Positions 55,133 through 63,789 of a stretch of 64,000 bases of DNA are shown piece after piece. The position numbers were made by a program, and so were the translations under genes. A model generated the notes under the pieces. That model worked only from the letters and a program-made list of their open reading frames with translations, did no database searches and had not been told where the DNA came from. How positions within the stretch are numbered: position 1 is the first letter of the stretch; every line of letters starts with the position of its first letter. The stretch comes from Pelomonas sp. SE-A7 (GTDB taxonomy: Bacteria; Pseudomonadota; Gammaproteobacteria; Burkholderiales; Burkholderiaceae_C), in NCBI RefSeq assembly GCF_030345705.1, contig NZ_JAUASW010000001.1, positions 1,240,001 through 1,304,000 of the forward strand, in the 5' to 3' direction.

Positions 55133-55930
55133 ATGAGCCCCAGCCTCCAGTTCCGCCCCGCCCTGCCGCACCACATCGCCGCCTGCATAGAGCTGCGCGG
55201 CCGCACCCGCCAGAACGCGGTTTCGACCACACGCCTGGCCGAGCTGGGCGTGACCGAGGCCTCTTGGTCGGCCGATGTGCGCGAGGACCGCCTGCCCGGC
55301 ATGCTGGCCTTCGACGGCGAGCGCCTGGCCGGCTACTGCTTTGGCGACGCCACCAACGGAGAGATCGTGGTGCTGGCCCTGCTACCCGATTGCGAAGGCC
55401 AGGGCCTGGGCCGCGCCCTGCTGGACCGTGCTATGAGCCTGCTGCGCGAACGCGGCCACCAGCGCCTGTTCCTGGGCTGCTCCTCCGACCCGGCCACGCG
55501 CTCGCATGGCTTCTACCGCCATCTCGGCTGGCGCCCCACGGGCAAGCGCGACCGGCTCGGCGACGAGGAACTGGAATTCAGCTTCGCTACCGCAGAGCCC
55601 ACGCCGACCGAGCGTCTGCTCGCCTATCTGCAGGCCTATGAAGCCAAGGACCTGGCCCGCATAGAAAAACAGTTTGCCGACGGCATCCGCCTGGCCGACT
55701 GGAACCTGGCGGTCCAAGGCAAGGCGGCCGCGTTGGAAGAGACCCGCAAGAACTTCGAATCCGCCGCGTCGCTGACGATCGAGGTGCTCGCCGTCTACGA
55801 GGGCGAGCGCCGCGCCGCCGCCGAGCTGGCGATCACGGTCAACGGCGAAATCCGGCTGCGGGTCGTCGATGCGCTGGGCTTCGACGAGGCCGGGCATATC
55901 GTCTCGATCACGGCCTACAAGGGGCTTTGA
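55133..55930 (+). CDS. GNAT acetyltransferase fused to a SnoaL-like domain
   Basis: A 265-aa two-domain protein. Residues ~5-145 form a GNAT N-acetyltransferase (acetyl-CoA loop CEGQGLGRALL, then HGFYRHLGWRPTGKRDR). Residues ~155-265 form an NTF2/SnoaL-like cone (LLAYLQAYEAKDLARIEKQFADGIRLADWN). The combination is unusual. The ATG at 55133 suits the domain start; one at 55100 adds 11 residues. It is convergent with the SMC-like gene (6 bases apart). Confidence 0.8.
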   Translation: MSPSLQFRPALPHHIAACIELRGRTRQNAVSTTRLAELGVTEASWSADVREDRLPGMLAFDGERLAGYCFGDATNGEIVVLALLPDCEGQGLGRALLDRAMSLLRERGHQRLFLGCSSDPATRSHGFYRHLGWRPTGKRDRLGDEELEFSFATAEPTPTERLLAYLQAYEAKDLARIEKQFADGIRLADWNLAVQGKAAALEETRKNFESAASLTIEVLAVYEGERRAAAELAITVNGEIRLRVVDALGFDEAGHIVSITAYKGL

Positions 55931-55936
55931 GCCACT

Positions 55937-58756
55937 TCAGTCGTAGACCGACTTCTCCGGCCTTCTCGCCAGCACCGCAATTGCCGGGGCCCAGCGGTCG
56001 CCGCGGGCCTTCTTCGAGGTGATCAAGGTGATCTCGCTGGGCTCGAAGACCTCGACGTTGTGCGTGATCGGCGTGGTCAGCAGGTACTGGGCCCGGGTCG
56101 AACGCAGGAAATGGCCGACCAGCTGGATGTTGCGCACGTCCAGGTGGGCGAACGGTTCATCGATGAAGACGAAGCCGCCCGGGGTCTCGTCGTCCTTCAT
56201 CAGGCCCACCAGCAGGATCAGGCTCTTCAGCACCTGCTGGCCGCCCGAGGCTTCGCCGTCGTTCAGGCCGACCTCGCCCTTGCCGTCGAAGTTGAACCTG
56301 ACCTGCAGGCCGGCCTGGGCCAGCACCGTGTCGTCGTTGTCCAGGTGCGGCAGCTCGGCCTGGGCGATCACGCCGGCCAGCTCGCCCAGCTCCTGCACGT
56401 TCTTCTTGTAGCGGCGCACGGTGGCACGCAGCACGTCGATGTAGCGCTCGCGGGCATTGAAGGCGGCGATCCGGGCCATCTCGTTGCTGGCGCGCCGGTC
56501 TTCCAGCTGGGTGGTCTGCTCCAGCACCGAGACGTTCATGCGGGCATGGCGCTCCTGGACCTGGGGGTCGGTTTCCCAAACGCCGGTGTCCAGCTCCTGC
56601 TGCACATGGCGCATGGCGATCTCGGCCTGCTTGCCATTCTCGAATTCGTCGCGCAACGAAGCGATGCGCGAGGGCTGGACCCAGCTCGCCGGGAACGCGG
56701 CCCGAGCTTCGCGTGAAGCCTTGGCCGATTGGCGCAGTTCGTCGCGGCGGCCTTCATGCTCGCGCTGCACGCGCAGCACATTGGCCTCGCTGGCCTTGAG
56801 GCCGCCCTGGGCCGCCTCGTAGTCGCGTTCGGTTCGGGTCGATTCCGTCAGCAGCCGGTCGTGCTGCTGCTCCAGGCTGGCCATGCGGGTCGAGGCCTCT
56901 ACACGCGCCTGGCGCAGCGCCGGCATGCGGGCCCGCGCCTCGGCGAAGTCAGCCGCGCGCTCGCCCAACTCCTGAGCCGCCTTGTGCCCTTGGGCCGCGC
57001 GCTGCACGTCCTTCAGCTGGCGCTCGACCTCGGCCTGTTCCTTGGCGATGCGGGTCAGCTCGGTGTCGTAGCGGGTCAGTTCGCGCTCCAGCGCGCTGCG
57101 GCGCGAATCGAGCGCCGAGATGCCGAACTGGAATTCGCGCGGCTCCACCCACAGGCTGCGGCCGCCACGGCCGTCGCGGTAGTAGGCATCTTGCGTGATC
57201 CATTCGCCGCCGGCGTTCTTGCCGGCTTCGGTGTCCTTGACGCAGCGGATGCTGGCCAGCTGGCGCAGCAGCCAGCCCGGGACCTTGGCATTGATCTTCA
57301 GCGCGGACAGCAGCGAGTCCTTGGGCACCGAGGCCGGCACGTGCTCGCCGTCGGCGACCACGTAGTGGCGGTAGCGCTCCTTGGCGGCCAGCGAGAAGGC
57401 ACGCGACTCGTCGCCGCTGCTCGCCAGCACCACGACCCAGCGCGAGGGCCGCAGAAAACCTTCGGCCGCGGCCCGCCAGGCTTCGTCCGCGATGTCTATG
57501 CAGTCCGCCAGCAGATGGTGGTTGATGCCGGCGTCGCCCAGGGCCTTGGAGAAGCGGCTCACATCGGTCGGCGGCGGTGGCAGGCGCTGGCCGCTGAGCT
57601 CGTCCATCGCGGCTTGCGCCTTCCTGCTCTGGTCGTTGGCCCGCGTGTAGGCCTCGCGCAGCTGATGCTGCTGGCCACTCAGCGTGGCCAGGCGCTCGCC
57701 CAGCTCCTGGGCATCGGTCTCGACCGCGGCCAGGGCCTTGAGTTCTTCCTCGCGCTTGGCCAGCAACTCGGCCGGCCGCTCGGCCTCGCGGGCCGCGTCG
57801 AAGTCGGCTCTAGCCTGCTTGCGCTGGGACTCCAGCTCGATCAGCTTCTGCTTGGCCGCCTCGTTCTTCTCGAACAGCGCATGCAGCTCGGCCCGCTTGC
57901 CGCTCATCTGGCGCTGGTCCTGCGAGGCGAACAGGCGCTGGCGATGCAGCTCGCGCAGCTGCTGGGCCACGCGCTGGCGGCCCTCGGCCCAGTGCAAGAC
58001 CGGCAGCACCTCGGTGGCGAGGCGCTCGCGCTCCTTCAAGCGCAGCTGGTACTGCTGGTAGCTGTTGACCCGGTTCGCCAGATCGGACAGCTGGGCCTGG
58101 GTGTGGGACAGCTCATGGCTGGACTGCTCCACTTCCTTGAGCAGCTGCTGCTGGTGGTTGCGGGCCTGGTCGTAGCGGTCCAGCACTTCCTGGTCGCCGA
58201 AGACCTCGAACACCAGGCGCAGCAATTCCTTGGGCGAGAGTTCGCAGAGCCGGTCGGTCTGGCCCTGCTCCAGCGCCAGCACGCGGCCGATGGCGCGGGT
58301 CAGGCCGGCCGCTTCCAGCCGGCGCTTCCAGGCCTCGATGCCCAGCCATTCCTTCTCGGGCCGCTGCATCAGGGCCTCGATCTCATGGGCGCCGTCGGCC
58401 ACGATGTACTTGCGCTGCCAGTCGCCGCCCTGGCGCTCGATGCGGCAGGCCAGGGTCACCTGGTCGGCATAGAGCAAGGAGCTGGCGAAGGGGCGGCTGG
58501 AGTTCTGGCGGCCGCGCGGCTTGTTGTCCACCAGGGCGCGCAGCCAGGCCGATTCGGCATTGGCATGGCGGGCATAGGTACGGAAGGTGCGGCCGCCCGA
58601 GCATTCCAGGCCCAGCAGGGTGCGCATCGCATCCAGCAGCGTGGTCTTGCCTGAGCCATTGGGGCCGGCGATGGTAATGATGGAACCGTCCAGCGGCATG
58701 GACACGCGCCGGCAGTAGTCCCAGTGCAGCAGTTCCAGCGATTGCAGGTGAAACAT
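55937..58756 (-). CDS. SMC-like ATPase, MksB/JetC-type condensin subunit
   Basis: A 939-aa ABC-class ATPase built like a short condensin. Walker A (GPNGSGKT) is at residues 31-38; a long coiled coil follows, a globular hinge-like region lies near residues 370-530 (SRFSKALGDAGINHHLLADC, RPSRWVVVLA), then a second coiled coil. The C-loop is ASGGQ (837-840) and Walker B is FVFIDE (862-867), followed by HLD. Length is far below MukB (about 1486) and matches MksB-like proteins. It is the last gene of a three-gene operon and follows the KITE gene by TGATG overlap. Role: chromosome organisation (MksBEF) or, less likely without JetD, plasmid defence. Confidence 0.8.
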   Translation of the reverse strand: MFHLQSLELLHWDYCRRVSMPLDGSIITIAGPNGSGKTTLLDAMRTLLGLECSGGRTFRTYARHANAESAWLRALVDNKPRGRQNSSRPFASSLLYADQVTLACRIERQGGDWQRKYIVADGAHEIEALMQRPEKEWLGIEAWKRRLEAAGLTRAIGRVLALEQGQTDRLCELSPKELLRLVFEVFGDQEVLDRYDQARNHQQQLLKEVEQSSHELSHTQAQLSDLANRVNSYQQYQLRLKERERLATEVLPVLHWAEGRQRVAQQLRELHRQRLFASQDQRQMSGKRAELHALFEKNEAAKQKLIELESQRKQARADFDAAREAERPAELLAKREEELKALAAVETDAQELGERLATLSGQQHQLREAYTRANDQSRKAQAAMDELSGQRLPPPPTDVSRFSKALGDAGINHHLLADCIDIADEAWRAAAEGFLRPSRWVVVLASSGDESRAFSLAAKERYRHYVVADGEHVPASVPKDSLLSALKINAKVPGWLLRQLASIRCVKDTEAGKNAGGEWITQDAYYRDGRGGRSLWVEPREFQFGISALDSRRSALERELTRYDTELTRIAKEQAEVERQLKDVQRAAQGHKAAQELGERAADFAEARARMPALRQARVEASTRMASLEQQHDRLLTESTRTERDYEAAQGGLKASEANVLRVQREHEGRRDELRQSAKASREARAAFPASWVQPSRIASLRDEFENGKQAEIAMRHVQQELDTGVWETDPQVQERHARMNVSVLEQTTQLEDRRASNEMARIAAFNARERYIDVLRATVRRYKKNVQELGELAGVIAQAELPHLDNDDTVLAQAGLQVRFNFDGKGEVGLNDGEASGGQQVLKSLILLVGLMKDDETPGGFVFIDEPFAHLDVRNIQLVGHFLRSTRAQYLLTTPITHNVEVFEPSEITLITSKKARGDRWAPAIAVLARRPEKSVYD

Positions 58757-59490
58757 CAGGCCTGCTCCTCGTCGTCTTGTTGTTGTTCTTGTTCTTCAGG
58801 CTCGCGGCGCGCCTCGATGGCGGCCTTGGTCTCGGCACCGGCGACCGGGTCGGTCGAGCGGCCCAGCACCTCGGCCAGCGCGCCGTCGAGGATGCGCGGC
58901 GCCAACAGGTCGTAGTCCAGCATCAGGTCCAGGAGCGGGCCTTCGGCGATGTCCTCGCCGCGGCGCAGGATGAAGCCGTGGCGCTCCAGCAGCTTCAGGT
59001 TGGCATCGATGCGCAGCTTCTTGCCCAGCTGGTTGCCGAAGTCGGCCAGCAGGCTGCGGTAGGACACGGTTGGCGCCACGCTGGCGGCCAGCGGCAGCGG
59101 CTTGTCGGTTGCGAACATCTCGCCCTGGCCGGCCTCGACCGCATCGGCGCGAGCCACCTGGCGCTGGCGCTTGGGCAGCACGATCAGCGCCCACAGCACC
59201 ACCAGCAGGGCCACGCCGTCGCGCGGCAGGTCCAGGTTGTTGTTGGCCGCCAGGCCGGTCTCGCCGAACACGGCACTCTCGGCCGAGCGCAGCATGGCCA
59301 GGCTGATGTGGTCGGCATAGAGGTTGTCGATCACGCGCAGGCCCACCGTGGCCAGGCGCTCGTTCAGATCGGCCCAGAGCTCGTTGTCTATCAGAGCGCG
59401 CTTGACCAGCGGATGGTTGCGCGGCAGCCAGCGGCGCGCCAGCAGTTGCGCCGCCAGAGAAGCGGCCTCGTCTTGCAGTTTGGCGTTCAT
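58756..59490 (-). CDS. MksE/JetB-like KITE subunit (probable)
   Basis: A 244-aa helical protein with winged-helix-like segments (SYRSLLADFGNQLGKKLRID, LKLLERHGFILRRGEDIAEG). Composition, length and position between the kleisin-like and SMC-like genes fit the small MukE/MksE/JetB subunits that bind kleisin. The C-terminal tail is Glu/Gln-rich. The ATGA overlap with the upstream gene and the TGATG overlap downstream indicate tight coupling. Sequence evidence alone is modest; the call rests largely on operon context. Confidence 0.65.
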   Translation of the reverse strand: MNAKLQDEAASLAAQLLARRWLPRNHPLVKRALIDNELWADLNERLATVGLRVIDNLYADHISLAMLRSAESAVFGETGLAANNNLDLPRDGVALLVVLWALIVLPKRQRQVARADAVEAGQGEMFATDKPLPLAASVAPTVSYRSLLADFGNQLGKKLRIDANLKLLERHGFILRRGEDIAEGPLLDLMLDYDLLAPRILDGALAEVLGRSTDPVAGAETKAAIEARREPEEQEQQQDDEEQA

Positions 59491-60836
59491 GCGGAAGCGG
59501 GAAGATCGTCTTGTTCAGGGGCTGCCGGGGCGGCAGCAGCTTCGGTGGAACGCAGCAGGCCGTGGCTCATCCAGTCCACGTACTCGTCGTCGATTTCGCC
59601 TTGCTCGGGCGACCAGTGGACCCGCCAGGGCTGGCGCGCCATGTCGCCGGTGGCGCCGGCCAGATGCTGGGCCTGCGGGTCGCCCAGCAGCGGCAGCAAT
59701 TGGGCCCGGTAGGCGGCGCGGGCATAGCTGCCGCCCAGCACGGCCGGGGCCAGGTTCTGCTCGATGTGGCCCTCGGCGCTCCAGCGCTGCAGCAGCTCCT
59801 GCATCAGGCCCATCTCGGGCGGCAGGCTCAGCACGGCCAGCTGGCCTTCGGGCGCCTGCTGGCCCTCCGGCAAGGCCTCGGGCAGCTTGCCGTCCTGCGG
59901 CCGGTCGCGCTCGAACTCGCCTTCGGCCATGTCCAGCAGCTCATGCTGGGAGACCAGCACCGGCTGCACCGGCCGCGAGAGCGCGCCCAGGGCCAGGTTC
60001 TCAAGGAAATGCACGCCCTGCAGCCAGCGGCGCACATCGGTGGTGGTGATGCCGGTCGAACCCAGGGTCACGCGCTGGCGGTCGGCCTGCTGCAGCGCCC
60101 GGTTGAACTGGCTGGCCATGGCCAGCAGCCGCGCCTGGGCCAGGCCCAGTTCGCGGGCCAGGCGCTCCAGGCGCGCGTTGCCGTCGGCCTGGGCCTGTTC
60201 GATGATGGCCCGCAGCGCATCGCCGGCCTTGTCCACCAGCTTGAGCGCCCGCTCGAAGCGCTGGCGCGCCCGGCGCAGGTGGAACTCGGAGCCGCTGGCA
60301 ATAGCGTCGGCGAATTCGTCGTAAAGGCGGGAGAGCTGGGCCTGCAGGTGCTGCAGCTGGGCCGGATCCAGCGTGCCCAGCTGATGGGCACCGGCCACGC
60401 CGGCCAGCAGCGTGGCCAGGTCGCCGTCGGTCTCGGGCGCGCGGGCCAGCGGCGCCAGCAGGCCGACCACGGTCTGGGCAAGCGGCGTCACCGTGTAGTG
60501 GAGATTCGTGCCGTCCCAGGCCAGCAGCTCGGCTTCGCGCAGGCGCTTGAGCACCAGGTCCAGGGCCTCATCGCGCAGCAGGTGGAAATGCTGATTCAAG
60601 GTCTCGCGCGCCAGGCGCGATTCCGGCAGGGCCATCAGCTCCAGGAACACCCAGACGCGCAGGCGCACCAGGGCGGCCGGGCCATGGAACAGGGCCCGCA
60701 GCGCGTTGAGCTGGGCTTCGTTGCGCTCCAGCTGCCACCACAGCAGCGCCTCGGTCGGCGCGGAGCCTTCACGGAAATAGTCCTCGAAGCGCTGACCCTC
60801 GTCCTCGGGGGCCCCGTTCGAACTTACATCTTGCAT
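59487..60836 (-). CDS. MksF/JetA-like kleisin subunit (probable)
   Basis: A 449-aa protein that begins an operon of three. The N-terminal part has winged-helix character (LARETLNQHFHLLRDEALDLVLKRLREAELL). The middle is long helical (SRLYDEFADAIASGSEFHLR, RARQRFERALKLVDKAGDAL). A C-terminal winged-helix-like region follows. The layout resembles MukF-type kleisins. It lacks the DUF3375 pattern of Wadjet JetA as far as I can see, and no JetD-like nuclease gene is adjacent, so an MksBEF condensin is preferred. Confidence 0.6.
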   Translation of the reverse strand: MQDVSSNGAPEDEGQRFEDYFREGSAPTEALLWWQLERNEAQLNALRALFHGPAALVRLRVWVFLELMALPESRLARETLNQHFHLLRDEALDLVLKRLREAELLAWDGTNLHYTVTPLAQTVVGLLAPLARAPETDGDLATLLAGVAGAHQLGTLDPAQLQHLQAQLSRLYDEFADAIASGSEFHLRRARQRFERALKLVDKAGDALRAIIEQAQADGNARLERLARELGLAQARLLAMASQFNRALQQADRQRVTLGSTGITTTDVRRWLQGVHFLENLALGALSRPVQPVLVSQHELLDMAEGEFERDRPQDGKLPEALPEGQQAPEGQLAVLSLPPEMGLMQELLQRWSAEGHIEQNLAPAVLGGSYARAAYRAQLLPLLGDPQAQHLAGATGDMARQPWRVHWSPEQGEIDDEYVDWMSHGLLRSTEAAAAPAAPEQDDLPASA

Positions 60837-60914
60837 GGGGACGGATTATCCCCGGCCGCGGCACCCGGCCCGGCCGGCCCGGCCCCGGGTAAATCCGGGG
60901 CAGATTCCGGTCAC

Positions 60915-61028
60915 TCAGCGGCTGGCCCGACGGGCGCGCGCCAGGGCCAGGCATTCGCGCAGCCCGCCCAGCAGGGCGATGGTGATGAGCAGGGGCTGAA
61001 GCAGGCGCTGGGAGCTGGGCAGGTTCAT
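60915..61028 (-). CDS. Possible small membrane peptide
   Basis: A 37-codon frame encoding MNLPSSQRLLQPLLITIALL and a basic tail (ECLALARARRASR), with one possible membrane helix. No Shine-Dalgarno is visible. It lies in the 268-base gap before the M14 gene and upstream of the condensin-like operon. It may be chance. Confidence 0.25.
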   Translation of the reverse strand: MNLPSSQRLLQPLLITIALLGGLRECLALARARRASR

Positions 61029-61104
61029 GGCGGTGCGTGGCGAACAGGCGACGCGGTCATGCTCCCGTCATCAGGTGACAACTTGATGGCGGCAGCATGA
61101 CGGC

Positions 61105-62130
61105 GTGTCCCAGTCCCTGCCCGAAATCGACCAGCTCTTGCGCCTGCAGGCCGAGGCCGGGCCGCTGCTTCAGATGCATGAGCTGGGCGCCGTGCCGCTG
61201 GGCGAGCGCCTGCTGCCGCTGCTGGCCTTCACGCTCGGACCCACCGATCCAGCGCTGCCGGCCGTGGGCTTCTTCGGCGGGGTCCATGGGCTGGAACGCA
61301 TAGGCAGCGAGGTGGTGGTGGCCTTTCTGCGCAGCCTGGTCACGCGGCTTTCCTGGGACGAGGGCCTGCACCGCATGCTGGCCGGGCTGCGGCTCGCTTT
61401 CTTTCCGCTGGTCAACCCGGGCGGCCTGCTGCTGGGCACGCGGGCCAATCCGCGCGGCGTGGACCTGATGCGCAACAGCCCGGTCTCGGCCGACGAGCGG
61501 GCGCCGGCCCTGGTCGGCGGCCAGCGGATTTCCTCGCGCCTGCCCTGGTACCGCGGCGCCGCGGGCGAGGCCATGGAGCTGGAAAGCGCCGCCCTGTGCC
61601 GCTTCGTCGAGCAACAGCTGCTGCCGCACCGCTTCAGCCTGGCGGTCGACTGCCATTCCGGCTTCGGTTTCGTGGACCGGATCTGGTTCCCATTCGCCCA
61701 CACGGCCCGCCCAATCGCCCATCTCGCCGACCTGCACCGCCTGGCCAGCATCCAGGACCGCACGCTGCTGCACCATCCCTACACGCTGGAACCGCAGAGC
61801 CGCCAGTACCTGACCCATGGCGACCTCTGGGACCACCTCTACCTGCAGAGCCAGGCCCGACCCGAGCCGGTCACCTTTCTGCCGCTGACGCTGGAGATGG
61901 GCTCCTGGTTATGGATCAAGAAGAACCCGCGCCAGCTCTTCTCGCGCCATGGCATCTTCAACCCGCTGATAGAGCACCGGCAGCAGCGGGTGCTGCGCCG
62001 CCACCTGGGCTGGCTGGACTTCATCGCCCGCGCCGCGCTGAGCCACGAGCGCTGGCGGCCACAGGGCGCCGAGCGGGTCCGTGAGCATGAAGCGGCGCTG
62101 GACCGCTGGTACCGGAGGGGCAGGCGATGA
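61105..62130 (+). CDS. M14-family metallocarboxypeptidase-like protein
   Basis: A 341-aa zinc hydrolase of the M14 / succinylglutamate desuccinylase-like group. The zinc ligands are His61 and Glu64 (GGVHGLERIGSE) and His184 (VDCHSG), and a likely catalytic Glu264 lies in TLEMGSW. NPGGLLLGTRANPRGVDLMR is also conserved. It starts with GTG at 61105; a nearby ATG at 61097 is out of frame. It overlaps the next hydrolase by 4 bases. Substrate unknown; peptide trimming or a small amide are possible. Confidence 0.85.
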   Translation: MSQSLPEIDQLLRLQAEAGPLLQMHELGAVPLGERLLPLLAFTLGPTDPALPAVGFFGGVHGLERIGSEVVVAFLRSLVTRLSWDEGLHRMLAGLRLAFFPLVNPGGLLLGTRANPRGVDLMRNSPVSADERAPALVGGQRISSRLPWYRGAAGEAMELESAALCRFVEQQLLPHRFSLAVDCHSGFGFVDRIWFPFAHTARPIAHLADLHRLASIQDRTLLHHPYTLEPQSRQYLTHGDLWDHLYLQSQARPEPVTFLPLTLEMGSWLWIKKNPRQLFSRHGIFNPLIEHRQQRVLRRHLGWLDFIARAALSHERWRPQGAERVREHEAALDRWYRRGRR

Positions 62131-62885
62131 GCCGCGACTGGATTCTGCTGCGAGGCCTGAGCCGCGAGGCCGGCCATTGGGGTGGCTTCCCCGAGCGGCT
62201 GCTGGATCAACTGCCGGCAGGCAGCCGGGTTCATCGGCTGGACCTGCCGGGCAATGGCCGCTGGCATCAGCTCGAGAGCCCGACCCGCATCGCCAAGATC
62301 ACCGAGCACGCGCGGACCCAGCTGGCGGAACTCGCCTTGCCGGCGCCGCCGCTGCTGGTCGGGCTGTCGCTGGGCGGCATGGTGGCCGTGGACTGGGCCG
62401 CGCGCCATCCGCGGGAGCTGGCCGGCGTAGCCCTGGTCAGCAGCAGCCTGGCCGGCCACAGCCCCTGGTGGCTGCGGCTGCGGCAGACCGCCCTGCCGCT
62501 GATGCTGGCAGCCCTGGCCTGGCCTTCGGTGCGCTGGCGCGAACGCTGCGTCTTCGAGCTGACCAGCAGCCAGCCCAGGCCGCCGCCCGGCTTGATCGAG
62601 GCCTGGTGCGAGCTGCGCCGCCGGCATCCGGTGACGGCCCTGAACTTCGCCCGACAGCTCCGGGCCGCCTCGGGCTACCGGGCGCCGCAGGCCTGCCCTG
62701 GTCTGCCGCTGATCCTGCTGGCCGGCGAGCAGGACCGGTTGGTCAGCCCCGAATGCTCGCGCCGCACGGCTGAGTGCTGGCAAATGCCGCTGCGCCTGCA
62801 TCCTCAAGCCGGCCACGACCTGCCGCTGGATGCGCCCCTGTGGCTGGCGAAGGAGCTGGCCGCCTGGTCAAGCGCCCTGCCCTAG
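62127..62885 (+). CDS. Alpha/beta hydrolase, BioH-like
   Basis: A 252-aa hydrolase without membrane anchor. The nucleophile is in GLSLGG, the Asp in GEQDRLVSP and the His in AGHDLPLD. An LLRGLSREAGHWGGFPE start and RLDLPGNGRWHQ are typical of pimeloyl-ACP methyl ester esterase relatives, but no biotin gene is close. Coupled to the M14 gene by ATGA. Its stop TAG shares CTAG (62882-62885) with the convergent gene. Confidence 0.82.
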   Translation: MSRDWILLRGLSREAGHWGGFPERLLDQLPAGSRVHRLDLPGNGRWHQLESPTRIAKITEHARTQLAELALPAPPLLVGLSLGGMVAVDWAARHPRELAGVALVSSSLAGHSPWWLRLRQTALPLMLAALAWPSVRWRERCVFELTSSQPRPPPGLIEAWCELRRRHPVTALNFARQLRAASGYRAPQACPGLPLILLAGEQDRLVSPECSRRTAECWQMPLRLHPQAGHDLPLDAPLWLAKELAAWSSALP

Positions 62886-63718
62886 GCCACGGCCTCTTCG
62901 CTCTCCTCGACCGCTGCTTCGCTTCGCACCGATTCCAGCAGGCGCTGCAGCTGGCTGCGTGCGCTGTAGTCCAGGATTTCGAGACGGCCGTCGGCATGCT
63001 CGACCAGGGCGGTCAGGCTCTCGACCCAGTCGCCGTCGTTGCAATAGAGCACGCCCTCGATCTCGCGGATCTCGGCGTGGTGGATATGGCCGCAGACCAC
63101 GCCCTGCACGCCGCGCTTGCGCGCCTCGCGGGCCACGGCCTGCTCGAAGTCGGAGACATAGCTGACCGCCCGCTTGACCTTGAGCTTCAGGTAGCGCGAC
63201 AGGCTCCAGTACGGCAGGCCCAGCCGGGCCCGCAGGCTGTTCAGGTGGCGGTTCAGCTTGAGCGTGAACTCGTAGGCCGAGTCGCCCAGGTAGGCCAGCC
63301 ACTTGGCGCACTGGATCACGCCGTCGAACAGGTCGCCATGGGTGACCCAGAGCTTGCGGCCGTCGGCGGTTTCGTGGATGCAGTCCTCCACCACGTCCAC
63401 GCCGCCGAAGTTGTGGGCCACGTAGCGGCGCGCGAACTCATCGTGGTTGCCGGGTACGAAGATGACCTTGCATCCCTTGCGCGCCTTGCGCAGGATCTTC
63501 TGCACCACGTCGTTGTGGGCCTGTGGCCAATACCAGCTGCGGCGCAGCTGCCAGCCGTCGATGATGTCGCCGACCAGGTAGAGCGTCTCGCACTCGACCT
63601 CGCGCAGGAATCCCAGCAGGGCCTCGGCCTGGCAGCCGGGCGTGCCCAGATGCAGGTCCGAGATCCAGACGGTGCGGACGCGCAAGGCGCCGGCGTTCGG
63701 TTTGAAGGACTGGCTCAT
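62882..63718 (-). CDS. Calcineurin-like metallophosphoesterase, LpxH-like
   Basis: A 278-aa metallophosphoesterase. The metal-binding set is complete: WISDLHLG, GDIIDGW, GNHDE, THGD and GHIHHAE. It resembles the UDP-2,3-diacylglucosamine diphosphatase family (LpxH/LpxI-type step of lipid A synthesis), although it is longer and has a distinct C-terminus. The ATG at 63718 follows an AGGGAG site at good spacing; the frame continues upstream without such a site. A role in lipid A synthesis is plausible, not proven. Confidence 0.82.
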   Translation of the reverse strand: MSQSFKPNAGALRVRTVWISDLHLGTPGCQAEALLGFLREVECETLYLVGDIIDGWQLRRSWYWPQAHNDVVQKILRKARKGCKVIFVPGNHDEFARRYVAHNFGGVDVVEDCIHETADGRKLWVTHGDLFDGVIQCAKWLAYLGDSAYEFTLKLNRHLNSLRARLGLPYWSLSRYLKLKVKRAVSYVSDFEQAVAREARKRGVQGVVCGHIHHAEIREIEGVLYCNDGDWVESLTALVEHADGRLEILDYSARSQLQRLLESVRSEAAVEESEEAVA

Positions 63719-63789
63719 GGCGGCTCCCTGGAAGTACAGGCCGCCCGCCATGCTGACCGCCGGCTGTGACGCCGGCATGAAGCCGTGGC

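Noticed and set aside
55937..60836. Calling the SMC-like operon a Wadjet defence system
   Set aside because: No JetD-type nuclease gene is adjacent and the kleisin-like protein does not show the DUF3375 pattern I would expect of JetA. It is reported as condensin-like instead.
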